In this document: piece by piece, positions 8,704 to 15,883 of the stretch | How the letters are laid out: each line of letters opens with the position of its first letter | How positions within the stretch are numbered: position 1 is the first letter of the stretch | Assembly (NCBI GenBank): GCA_964438515.1 | Contig: CAYTLK010000008.1 | Coordinates: 1-64,000 of the forward strand | DNA length: 64,000 nt | Source of the DNA: RGIG3701 sp964438515 | Lineage (GTDB): Bacteria > Planctomycetota > Planctomycetia > Pirellulales > Thermoguttaceae | Direction of reading: 5' to 3' | Notes under the pieces: model-generated | Database searches by the model: none | Seen by the model: the letters and a program-made list of their open reading frames with translations, nothing else | What the model was told of the DNA's origin: nothing | Made by a program: the position numbers and the translations under genes

Positions 8704-10083
8704 ATGCTTCGCTGGTCCTTGAAAATCGTCGTTTTTTTCATTTTGACGGTCCTTCTGCATCTCGGAACCCTGCATCCAGCGGTTCTTGAAGGGGTGCGGG
8801 CGCTCAGTCCGTTCCTCTTCCTCGCAAATCTTTTTGCGGGAACCGCTGCGGCGTTCGGAGCCTTTTCGATCGTTTTGGGCGTCGCGTTTTTGGGACTTTC
8901 GCTCTGGAAACGCCGTTTTTTTTGTCGCTGGGTCTGCCCGCTCGGATTCCTGCAGGACGTCTTACGTTCCGTGCGTTCGCGGATTTTGACGCTTTTTTTG
9001 AAAAAGTCTTACGACCTGAAATATCGGTTCCTTTCGTACGTCGGAATCGTGTTTGCGCTCGCAACTTTTGCCGTGATTTTGGTCGGCGGACTCACGTTTT
9101 TATGGCTCGATCCGCTTATAATTCTGCATGGTGCGCACTCCGCGCACTGGTGTCGGTTGTTTCTTGCTGCAATCGGCGTCTCTGTCTTGATTTTCCCTCG
9201 ATTTTGGTGCTGGACGCTTTGTCCCTGCGGCGGAACGCAGGAAATTCTGTGGCGTTCGACCCATTTTTTTATCCGTCCGCGAAAAAACACCCATTCCGTT
9301 TCCTCTTCCGAGACGCCGGCCGAAGCGCCTTCAGAAACCTCGTTCAATCCGTCTTCCGAAGCGTCTTCCGAGCCGGTTCGACGTTCTTTCTTTCGGACGC
9401 TCGGAGCGTTGTGCGTTGTTGCAGTTTCAGGAGGAACGCTCGTTGCACTTTCTCGCAACGTTATTCAAAAGTCGCTTGCAAAGCTTGGAACAATCGTTCG
9501 TTTTCGACCGCCCGGAGCCGTTTCCGAGCCGGAGTTTCTCGCACGCTGCACACGCTGCGGAGCGTGCATTCACGTCTGTCCGACGCACCTTCTGGTTCCG
9601 ATTCAGGAGGTGAAAGACGCGGCAGATCTCGCAACGGTCGAAACGCCGACACTCTGTTTCGAGTCCGCAGATTCCGAAGCCCGCATCTATTGTGACGAAG
9701 GATGTATTAAATGTATGCAAATCTGTCCGACGGGTGCGCTCCGTCCGCTTCATCAGGAGGAGAAAAAGACGGTCCGTTTGGCGCGATGTACTTTCGATTT
9801 CGAGCTTTGCCGCCGTTTTTACCAGATGGAATGTTCGATTTGTTTTCAGTCGTGTCCGTACGGCGCCATTGAGGAAGTGTGGTCGGACGCCACGTATTCC
9901 AACATTCCCGCCATCAATCCGACCCTCTGCACGGGCTGCGGGAAATGCGCCGCCTTCTGTCCCGGCGAGCCGCTGATTCGATGGGACGCCGACAGTTCGA
10001 ATGCGTCCGAAAACGTGGAAACGACCGGCAAAAAGGCGCTGAAAATCGTGAATCTGAGGAACGATGAAGAAGGTGCGGAATGA
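8704..10083 (+). CDS. NapH-NapG-like fused membrane polyferredoxin
   Basis: A 459-residue protein that appears to join two electron-transfer proteins usually made separately. Residues 1 to about 190 are NapH-like: several membrane segments and two CxxxCP-type cluster motifs (CRWVCPLG and CWTLCPCG). A low-complexity Ser/Glu/Ala linker follows (about 198-222). Then comes RRSFFRTLGAL with a hydrophobic stretch, resembling the Tat signal of NapG/MauM. The C-terminal part carries four [4Fe-4S] motifs: CTRCGACIHVCP, CIKCMQICP, CSICFQSCP and CTGCGKCAAFCP. NapGH-type modules pass electrons from quinol to periplasmic reductases, but no reductase is encoded nearby, so the electron acceptor is unknown. 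The start has only a weak ribosome-binding site 40 bases after the decarboxylase stop, suggesting translation from the same transcript. Confidence 0.75.
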   Translation: MLRWSLKIVVFFILTVLLHLGTLHPAVLEGVRALSPFLFLANLFAGTAAAFGAFSIVLGVAFLGLSLWKRRFFCRWVCPLGFLQDVLRSVRSRILTLFLKKSYDLKYRFLSYVGIVFALATFAVILVGGLTFLWLDPLIILHGAHSAHWCRLFLAAIGVSVLIFPRFWCWTLCPCGGTQEILWRSTHFFIRPRKNTHSVSSSETPAEAPSETSFNPSSEASSEPVRRSFFRTLGALCVVAVSGGTLVALSRNVIQKSLAKLGTIVRFRPPGAVSEPEFLARCTRCGACIHVCPTHLLVPIQEVKDAADLATVETPTLCFESADSEARIYCDEGCIKCMQICPTGALRPLHQEEKKTVRLARCTFDFELCRRFYQMECSICFQSCPYGAIEEVWSDATYSNIPAINPTLCTGCGKCAAFCPGEPLIRWDADSSNASENVETTGKKALKIVNLRNDEEGAE

Positions 10084-10214
10084 GAAAAAGTTCCGCACGC
10101 GTTCATGAGCGAAAATCGAAGGTCCAACTCAAAGCAGGAAACGATTCATTTTGAGTTGAAAAAACTCACGGACGCGGCGGAACTTCAGGAGAGTTCCCGT
10201 TCAAAATTCAAAAC

Positions 10215-10475
10215 TTATTCTGTTGGACGGTCAGAAGGGTTCTTTTTTCTCTCGCAGGAACAAACGCCGCCTTCCTGACAGCCGCACTTGCAGCCGACAC
10301 CACATTTGCAGCCGCCAGAGCAACTGTCGGAAGGGGCGATTTCGTCCTCACGAATCCGAAAAGCGCAGTTTTTGCACGTTCCGCACTCTCCGTGTTTGAT
10401 TTTTTTGTAAAAAAGCCGAAATACATAAATTGCCGCTGCAGCAACAATCCCAGCAATGATTAAAGATTCGTACAT
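10215..10475 (-). CDS. FeoB-associated Cys-rich membrane protein
   Basis: An 86-residue protein with one N-terminal membrane helix (about residues 3-22, ESLIIAGIVAAAAIYVF) followed by a cytoplasmic tail packed with cysteines (CGTCKNCAF, CSGGCKCGVGCKCGC). This layout matches the small Cys-rich membrane proteins encoded next to feoB in many anaerobes, thought to assist ferrous iron transport or handle metal. It lies 76 bases downstream of the short feoB on the same strand, so the two probably form one operon. No catalytic function can be inferred. Confidence 0.8.
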   Translation of the reverse strand: MYESLIIAGIVAAAAIYVFRLFYKKIKHGECGTCKNCAFRIREDEIAPSDSCSGGCKCGVGCKCGCQEGGVCSCERKKNPSDRPTE

Positions 10476-10551
10476 TTTTTAAACCTTTTCAACCTTTCTT
10501 TCAAATTTTTATAGTTTTTCGAGTTTTTTTGGTTTTTTTGGTTTTTTCGAG

Positions 10552-11316
10552 TTACAATCCGAAAACATGAGTTCCGATCTGGAAGACCGCCGCACAGACG
10601 ATCCACGCGAGAAAAGAGAGTGCAAACCACTGTCCGAACGCCCATTTCCACGAGCCGGTTTCTCGGGCCATTACTGCAAACGTCGCCATACATGGAGTCG
10701 CGATGAGGGCGAAAAGCAGAATGCAGAGTCCCGAAAGCGGCGAATAGTTTTCACTCACGATTTCGCGCAGTGAGGAATCGTCGTCTTCCACGTCGCCGAC
10801 CCGATAAACGATCCCCATTTCTGCGACAAACACTTCTTTTGCAGCAAAAGCGCCGAGGAAAGCGGTTCCAATTTTCCAATCCATCCCCATCGGTTTCATG
10901 ATGGGTTCGATTTCGTCCTTCTGAAACGCGATCCCGCGAGCACGAGCCAAATCGGCCATATTCAGTACAAGAATCATTGGAATCTTCAATTCCAGAAGCT
11001 GAAGCGTCAAAAAAAGGCTGCGTTCAAAGTTTGACGCATCCAGAACGTTTATAAGAACCACCTTTTTGTCGCGATTTTCAAACAAATAACGCCGCGCGGC
11101 CTCTTCGTCTTCGGAGTGCGCATTCAGACTGTACGCGCCCGGCAAATCGACGACTGAAAAAGTGCGTCCCTGAAACTTGCAGCGCCCCTCCATCTTTTCC
11201 ACCGTCACGCCGGGATAGTTTCCCACGTGCTGACGCGCGCCCGTAAGCATGTTGAATATCGTGGATTTCCCGCTGTTCGGATTCCCTGCAAGAATCCACT
11301 GAAAGTCTTCTACCAT
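10552..11316 (-). CDS. feoB: FeoB ferrous iron transporter, severely shortened
   Basis: A 254-residue version of a protein normally around 700-800 residues. The N-terminal GTPase domain is recognisable: G1 GNPNSGKS (11-18), G2 NYPGVTVE, G3 DLPGAYSL and G4 LNMAD. Directly after it the sequence jumps in frame (near base 10920) to the C-terminal end of FeoB, with KPMGMDWKIG, FAAKEVFVAEMG, IATPCMATFAV and ETGSWKWAFGQW. The G5 motif, the GDI domain and most of the membrane core, roughly 350-450 residues, are absent. It may be a non-functional deletion product, a regulator, or an assembly collapse. The ATG at 11316 is preferred over the in-frame GTG at 11433 because an operator-like palindrome (11365-11380) lies between them and the extra residues are low-complexity. 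No feoA is present. Confidence 0.75.
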   Translation of the reverse strand: MVEDFQWILAGNPNSGKSTIFNMLTGARQHVGNYPGVTVEKMEGRCKFQGRTFSVVDLPGAYSLNAHSEDEEAARRYLFENRDKKVVLINVLDASNFERSLFLTLQLLELKIPMILVLNMADLARARGIAFQKDEIEPIMKPMGMDWKIGTAFLGAFAAKEVFVAEMGIVYRVGDVEDDDSSLREIVSENYSPLSGLCILLFALIATPCMATFAVMARETGSWKWAFGQWFALSFLAWIVCAAVFQIGTHVFGL

Positions 11317-11364
11317 CGTTTTTTCTCTCTCGATTTTCGTTTCCGGCTCGATTTCGGCTTCTGT

Positions 11365-11380
11365 TTTAGCCTCGCCTAAA
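11365..11380. promoter_or_regulatory. operator-like palindrome 3 of feoB
   Basis: TTTAG-N6-CTAAA with the arms extended by one more T/A pair on each side. Read on the minus strand it is TTTAGGCGAGGCTAAA, nearly the same as the two sites at 11456 and 11473. It resembles DtxR/MntR-family metalloregulator sites. It lies inside the longer alternative feoB reading frame. Confidence 0.6.
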
Positions 11381-11455
11381 ATCAGTTCCAAAAAATCAGG
11401 GGTTTGAAACGATGGAGTGTGCGGCACACTCACAGTTTCGCCCCCCAGATTAGGT

Positions 11456-11471
11456 TTTAGGAGAGACTAAA
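11456..11471. promoter_or_regulatory. operator-like palindrome 1 of feoB
   Basis: TTTAGGAGAGACTAAA, a TTTAG-N6-CTAAA palindrome 17 bases (centre to centre) from the next site, upstream of feoB. Binding by a DtxR/IdeR/MntR-type iron or manganese regulator is inferred from the shape of the site and the gene it precedes. Confidence 0.65.
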
Positions 11472-11472
11472 C

Positions 11473-11488
11473 TTTAGGCATGACTAAA
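11473..11488. promoter_or_regulatory. operator-like palindrome 2 of feoB
   Basis: TTTAGGCATGACTAAA. It touches a plausible minus-strand promoter (TTGTTT at 11510-11515, TAAATT at 11488-11493, 16-base spacer), where a bound repressor would block RNA polymerase. Confidence 0.65.
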
Positions 11489-11547
11489 ATTTACTCTTTT
11501 TTAAAAATAAAACAAGGGGGGGAGGGAGAGATTTTTTCAAAAATATT

Positions 11548-11922
11548 TTATTCTCCTCGAAAGGGTATGATTCGCAGCTGCGTCACTTGAATTTCGTTCT
11601 GCAAACTTTGAAAAACGTTCAGAACAGCGTAAGAGGGACGTTCTTTTGCATTTTTCGGTCTCGCGACGCAGAAAAAGCTGTAATTCAGCCCCGCCGCAAC
11701 CTGAGTGGAACACGCGAGAGGGGTTAAATTGTAATTTTCGACCTGAGCGGCCGCCGCTTCAAACGTTTTGAGAAAATCCGCGTCCAAATCTTTCTGGACG
11801 GTCCAGCCGCCGCAAATCATCATGGGTTCTTCTTTCGGATTCTCGGAAAAACACGGGACGTCGAACGTCAAAAACGTACAAAATGTACAAAACAAACAAA
11901 AACATGCAATGAATTTTTTCAT
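11548..11922 (-). CDS. secreted stefin-like cystatin
   Basis: A 124-residue protein with an N-terminal hydrophobic signal (about residues 3-25, Cys-rich). The mature part closely follows the plan of animal stefins: MICGGW at its N-terminus (as MIPGG or MMCGA in stefins A and B), an alpha-helical stretch (about 45-62), the QVAAG inhibitory loop (74-78, consensus QxVxG) followed by LNYSFFC, and NVFQSLQNE near the C-terminus, as in the VFQSLP segment of stefin B. Cystatins block papain-like cysteine proteases by inserting the N-terminal Gly, the QxVxG loop and a second hairpin. Here it would act outside the cytoplasm, perhaps against host, diet or competitor proteases; that role is inference. 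AGGAG precedes the ATG at 11922. It is transcribed in the same direction as feoB but separated by its operators. Confidence 0.75.
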   Translation of the reverse strand: MKKFIACFCLFCTFCTFLTFDVPCFSENPKEEPMMICGGWTVQKDLDADFLKTFEAAAAQVENYNLTPLACSTQVAAGLNYSFFCVARPKNAKERPSYAVLNVFQSLQNEIQVTQLRIIPFRGE

Positions 11923-11961
11923 CGGAACTCCTCGAATCGGAATGTGAAAAATTTGAAAACT

Positions 11962-12124
11962 TATACTAACACGATTTGAAATTTCAGGGAATCGTTAGGA
12001 GTTTTTCAGCTTCGGTTTCACGCGCGATTCACCCTGCGTGAGAATCTGAACGCCCCTCTCCCCAGACCAATCACCCGGAAAACTCCGAATATTTTAAACT
12101 GTTTTTTCATCCGGAATCAGTATA
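11962..12124. repeat. dispersed repeat family B, copy 1, with TIR-like ends
   Basis: It begins TATACTAACACGATTTGAAA and its other end, read on the minus strand, begins TATACTGATTCCGGATGAAA. The interior GAGTTTTTCAGCTTCGGTTT and CACGCGCGATTCACCCT stretches recur at about 50240-50280 and 60255-60295, and CACCCGGAAAACTCCGAATA recurs at about 50430. It fills most of the 373-base gap between the cystatin gene and the GH2 promoter. No coding potential seen. Confidence 0.65.
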
Positions 12125-12187
12125 TAACAAAACGATTCAAAACGCAAGGGGCGCAAAAAATTTTTTCGATTTTTTTTGTCGAAACTC

Positions 12188-12216
12188 TTGCAAAAAACGC
12201 GAATATGTGTTATAGT
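12188..12216 (+). promoter_or_regulatory. sigma-70-like promoter of the GH2 gene
   Basis: TTGCAA at 12188-12193 and TATAGT at 12211-12216 with a 17-base spacer, about 80 bases before the ATG. Confidence 0.6.
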
Positions 12217-12295
12217 TGAAAAATGGTTAAAATATTCGTCAGAAACATTACAAATGTTTTGGTCCGTTTGGTCCATTTGTTCTTTAGGAGCTAAT

Positions 12296-14593
12296 ATGAA
12301 AAAAGTACTCATTTCGCTGGCTGCGTGCATCGGTGCCGTACTCAGCGTCCCCGCCATTCTTTCCGCCGCCGACTGGCAGCTTCAGGAAAATCCAATTTAC
12401 ACACCGTGGGCGGAGCAGGTTTCGCCTGAAAACGCGCATCCCGAATATCCGCGTCCGCAGTTCACACGCGGCGAGTGGCAGAATCTGAACGGTCTCTGGG
12501 ATTACGCGATCGTTCCGGAAGGTCAAAAAGCCGAGTCGTACGAAGGGAAAATTCTCGTTCCGTATCCCGTCGAGTCCGCACTTTCGGGTGTTAAACGTAC
12601 GGTTGGAAAAGAAAATCGTCTCGTTTATCATCGCACATTCACGGTTCCGGCGGGATGGAAGGACAAAAACGTCATTCTGAACATCGAAGCCTGCGACTGG
12701 CAAGCCGAAGTGACGGTGAACGGACAGTGCGTCGGCACACATACCGGCGGTTACGCGCCGTTTGCGTGCGATATTACGAAAGCGCTGAAAGCGGACGCCG
12801 AGCAGGAAATCGTCGTGACGGTTTTTGACCCCACGAGCGACAACTGGCAGCCGCGCGGCAAACAGGTGAAAAATCCGAGCGGAATCTGGTACACCTCCGT
12901 GACGGGCATTTGGGGGTCCGTGTGGATGGAACCGGTTGCGAAAGAAGGTTCGTTGCTGAACTGTGCAGGTTACGCCGCCAAAGTCGTGGACGAGAAACTC
13001 GTTCCGGCTCTCGATGGAAATATGGTGATTCAGGGAACTGCCGCGATTGCAGATCCGAAAGCAACCGTATTTGTCGAAGCCGATGTGATTGACCCCGAAA
13101 CGAACGTGACGCTTTACAGCGGCGGCGCGATGGTGAAAGACGGCGTCTTCCGCATGGCGGGGCAGGTGAAAAACGTGAAATATTGGACGCCCAGCGCGCC
13201 GTTCCTCTACAAAGTGAATTATCGTCTTTCGGTCAATCAGCGGACGGTGGACCGCGTCGAAAGTTACATCGGAATGCGTACTTCCACGATTGGAAAAAGC
13301 GGCGACGGAATCGTTCGTATGCTTTTGAATAACGAATTCCTGTTCCAGTACGGACCGCTCGATCAGGGGTGGTGGCCGGACGGACTTTATACGGCTCCGA
13401 CCGACGAGGCTCTGAAATACGACCTGGAAATGACGAAGAAAATGGGTTTCAACATGCTGCGAAAGCACGTCAAAGTGGAACCGAGACGCTTCTATTACTG
13501 GTGCGACACGCTGGGATTGCTCGTGTGGCAGGATATGCCGAGCGGTGACCGTTACATCGGCGGAAACGATCCCGATGTGAAGCGGGAACAGGCGTCGAGC
13601 GACAATTACTATCATGAATGGGGCGAAATCATTCGAAATCTCCAAAACTCTCCGTCGATTGTGATGTGGGTTCCGTTCAATGAAGGTTGGGGACAGTTCG
13701 ACACGGAAAAAGTCGTAAGCTGGACGAAGAATCTCGACCCCACGCGTCTTGTGGACTGCGCGAGCGGCTGGACCGACCGAAATTGCGGCGACGTGCACGA
13801 CATGCATCGTTACCCGAACCCCGGATGTCCGGAAATTGAAGAAAATCGTGCGGTTGTGCTCGGCGAATTCGGCGGTTTGGGACTTCCGTGCCCCGACAAT
13901 GCGTGGAAAAAGCAGGGGAACTGGGGTTACGTTTCTTTTGCGGATAACGACGGTTTACGCAGTCGTTACGCGAATCTCATGAAACTCTTGCGTCCGCTCA
14001 TCGACGAAGGGCTTTCCGCAGCCGTTTACACGCAGACGACCGACGTTGAGATTGAGGTGAACGGTCTCATGAGTTACGACCGCAAAATCGATAAAATGGG
14101 TTGGGAAAACGTTGCGAAATTCAATTCGGGTCTTTACAAACCGCTTCCGATTGTGAAAGAAGTGATTCCGACGGGCGGCGAATGGTCCTACACGACGGAC
14201 GCGCCGACAGAGAATTGGGCTTCGGAATCCTTTGACGCTTCCGGCTGGAAAGTCGGCAAAAATCTTGGCGCTTCGAACGTTCCGAACGTTGTTACGGAAA
14301 CCGAGTGGAAGACGCCGGAAATCTGGGTCCGACGTACGTTTGACCTTGAAAAGACGGACGGAATTCAATTTGGTTTGAATTTGTACCACGATGAAGACGC
14401 GGAGGTGTACGTGAACGGCGTCAAAGTGTTCGAAACGCAGGGTTATGTTCAGAATTACACAGTTTACGATGTTCCGGAAGCGGCGCTTAAGGCGTTCAAG
14501 GTCGGCAAAAACACGATTGCGATTCACTGCAAGCAGACGACAGGCGGTCAGTTCATTGATTGTGGAATCGTATCGGTGGAAAAAGCGAAGTAA
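12296..14593 (+). CDS. secreted GH2 glycosidase (beta-galactosidase type)
   Basis: A 765-residue enzyme with a signal peptide ending near residue 23 (LSAAD). It follows GH2 order: a sugar-binding jelly roll (about 45-215) with GLWDYAI and NGQCVGTHTGGYAPF, an immunoglobulin-like domain (about 225-340), a TIM barrel (about 345-620), and an extra C-terminal beta-sandwich (about 635-765) with a second NGVKVFE carbohydrate-binding-like motif. The acid/base Glu is in WVPFNEGWGQ and the nucleophile Glu in VVLGEFGG. Beta-galactosidase is the most common activity for this layout, but other beta-glycosidases are possible. The start at 12296 is chosen for AGGAG five bases upstream and the signal peptide; a longer frame from 12176 has neither. 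It stands alone with its own promoter. Confidence 0.85.
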   Translation: MKKVLISLAACIGAVLSVPAILSAADWQLQENPIYTPWAEQVSPENAHPEYPRPQFTRGEWQNLNGLWDYAIVPEGQKAESYEGKILVPYPVESALSGVKRTVGKENRLVYHRTFTVPAGWKDKNVILNIEACDWQAEVTVNGQCVGTHTGGYAPFACDITKALKADAEQEIVVTVFDPTSDNWQPRGKQVKNPSGIWYTSVTGIWGSVWMEPVAKEGSLLNCAGYAAKVVDEKLVPALDGNMVIQGTAAIADPKATVFVEADVIDPETNVTLYSGGAMVKDGVFRMAGQVKNVKYWTPSAPFLYKVNYRLSVNQRTVDRVESYIGMRTSTIGKSGDGIVRMLLNNEFLFQYGPLDQGWWPDGLYTAPTDEALKYDLEMTKKMGFNMLRKHVKVEPRRFYYWCDTLGLLVWQDMPSGDRYIGGNDPDVKREQASSDNYYHEWGEIIRNLQNSPSIVMWVPFNEGWGQFDTEKVVSWTKNLDPTRLVDCASGWTDRNCGDVHDMHRYPNPGCPEIEENRAVVLGEFGGLGLPCPDNAWKKQGNWGYVSFADNDGLRSRYANLMKLLRPLIDEGLSAAVYTQTTDVEIEVNGLMSYDRKIDKMGWENVAKFNSGLYKPLPIVKEVIPTGGEWSYTTDAPTENWASESFDASGWKVGKNLGASNVPNVVTETEWKTPEIWVRRTFDLEKTDGIQFGLNLYHDEDAEVYVNGVKVFETQGYVQNYTVYDVPEAALKAFKVGKNTIAIHCKQTTGGQFIDCGIVSVEKAK

Positions 14594-14853
14594 ATTCTGA
14601 TTTATTCTGATTAAAGACGAATTAAGCACAGTATTCAGCGCGGGACGCCATTCCGCGTTGAGTGCTGCTGAAAGAACCGTCGTTCGTCCCCGAAAATAGA
14701 AACACAATCTAGGATCAAGTTTCGTCAAAGGGTACGATTGCGTTCAAACCGATTCGAATCCATTTTAATGGGGAATCTGGAAATGAATTTGCCAAACGCC
14801 TTCTTGATGCAAAATATGGTTCAGGAAATTATCCCACAGGGCCAAGTTCAGAG

Positions 14854-15088
14854 TATAGTACTGATTACACTTGAGATTTCAGCTTTTATTTTCCCCCTTT
14901 TGCGAGCCGGGGATGTGAGTCCCCAGTAGTCGGCGCGAAGCGAGAGGGTGAACGGATGCGAAAAACTCCACACAATCAGCGGGCAAAAGGCCCGCCGCTC
15001 GCCTTGGGGCGTTCTTACGTGAAAAATTCAAAATTTTTCAATTCACAACTTGAGGTCAAACCTGAATTTTAAAGTGTGATGGGTACAG
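14854..15088. mobile_element. 235-bp TIR element between the GH2 and SUKH genes
   Basis: The left end contains GTACTGATTACACTTGAGAT and the right end, read on the minus strand, contains GTACCCATCACACTTTAAAA. They match at about 19 of 25 positions, ending in TTCAG on both sides. Inside are hairpins GGGGA...TCCCC (14909-14924) and GCGGGC...GCCCGC (14979-14995). This accounts for much of the 543-base gap 14594-15136; I see nothing else there. Confidence 0.6.
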
Positions 15089-15136
15089 AACAAGAAAAAT
15101 CGTGTTCAGGACAATCCAAACCAGTAAGGACAAAAT

Positions 15137-15691
15137 ATGAAAAAGCACACATTTGAAGAAGTCGTCTCGTTACTTGAGCGTCATCCAGAAGTGAATATTC
15201 TTCGTCTGTATGGCGATGGAGCCTCGGAAAAAAGCATCAGTGAGGCAGAAAAGATTTTAAACGTCTCATTTCCTGAAGATTACCGAAACTTTTTGAAAAA
15301 CTGGGGTTATCTTTACCTGAAAGGTATTTCCGAGTGGATTAACGGAATTTCGTTTGACAAGGTTGTCAGTGCAGTCGATGAAACGCTGGATTTACGCAAA
15401 TATACAGCACTTCCGCCCCATTTTGTCGCATTTTATAGCGACGACGGCGAACGGCATTGGTGCATTGATACCCGATATTCAGAGGGACCTGTTATTATCT
15501 GGAACCCCTTTGAAGAGCGCATTGCAGACAAAGATGAAGGACTCGGAAGAGAATGGTACGAGCAGGGCATTCCATTTGTTGACTTGCTTTATGGACAAGT
15601 CGAACTCAGCATTCGCATGCTGGAATGCAATGAACATTCCGTGTCGTATAACCAAAGACCGCAGCAAAAATATGAAAAAGCACACATTTGA
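15137..15691 (+). CDS. SMI1/KNR4 (SUKH) family protein
   Basis: A 184-residue cytoplasmic protein. The SUKH signature is visible near the N-terminus: ISEAEKILNVSFPEDYRNFL followed by KNWGYLYLKGI, and later PPHFVAFYSDDGERHWCIDT and GPVIIWNP. SUKH proteins are often immunity proteins that neutralise polymorphic nuclease or deaminase toxins, although some have other regulatory roles. No toxin gene is seen nearby. The last dozen codons run through the start of a partial copy (15672), so the C-terminus may be altered by that duplication. An AGGAC-like site lies before the ATG. Confidence 0.8.
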   Translation: MKKHTFEEVVSLLERHPEVNILRLYGDGASEKSISEAEKILNVSFPEDYRNFLKNWGYLYLKGISEWINGISFDKVVSAVDETLDLRKYTALPPHFVAFYSDDGERHWCIDTRYSEGPVIIWNPFEERIADKDEGLGREWYEQGIPFVDLLYGQVELSIRMLECNEHSVSYNQRPQQKYEKAHI

Positions 15692-15878
15692 AGAAGTTGG
15701 GGCGTGCCTTGCAGAATGTATAAACTTCTGGAAATCTCGGATTCCCACTGGAGGAAAGAGAGACCCTGCTTCTGAAGAGGAAATTCAAGAGGCAGAAAAG
15801 AGGGCTTGTTACTGGATGGAGAAAACACGCAGTATGAAGAGGTTCCGAAAATCAATTGGTGTTAATTCCACGATTTAG
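15672..15878 (+). pseudogene. truncated copy of the SUKH gene
   Basis: This frame starts with the same nine residues as the preceding gene (MKKHTFEEV); the DNA matches over about 26 bases. It then diverges to a 68-residue product containing SEEEIQEAEKR, reminiscent of the SUKH helix, and stops. It overlaps the upstream gene by 20 bases. I read it as the remnant of a tandem SUKH paralogue that lost most of its domain, ending just before the IS630 remnant. Confidence 0.6.
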
Positions 15879-15883
15879 GGAAT

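Noticed and set aside
10460..10693. 77-codon Lys/Asn-rich frame overlapping the feoB end
   Set aside because: It arises from an AT-rich intergenic run of A/T homopolymers and the feoB antiphase frame.
11317..11433. N-terminal extension of FeoB from a GTG at 11433
   Set aside because: The extra residues are low-complexity Glu/Lys/Thr and the DNA holds an operator-like palindrome matching two upstream ones.
12284..13807. 507-codon open frame antisense to the GH2 gene
   Set aside because: No recognisable protein, while the plus strand has a promoter, ribosome-binding site, signal peptide and catalytic Glu residues.
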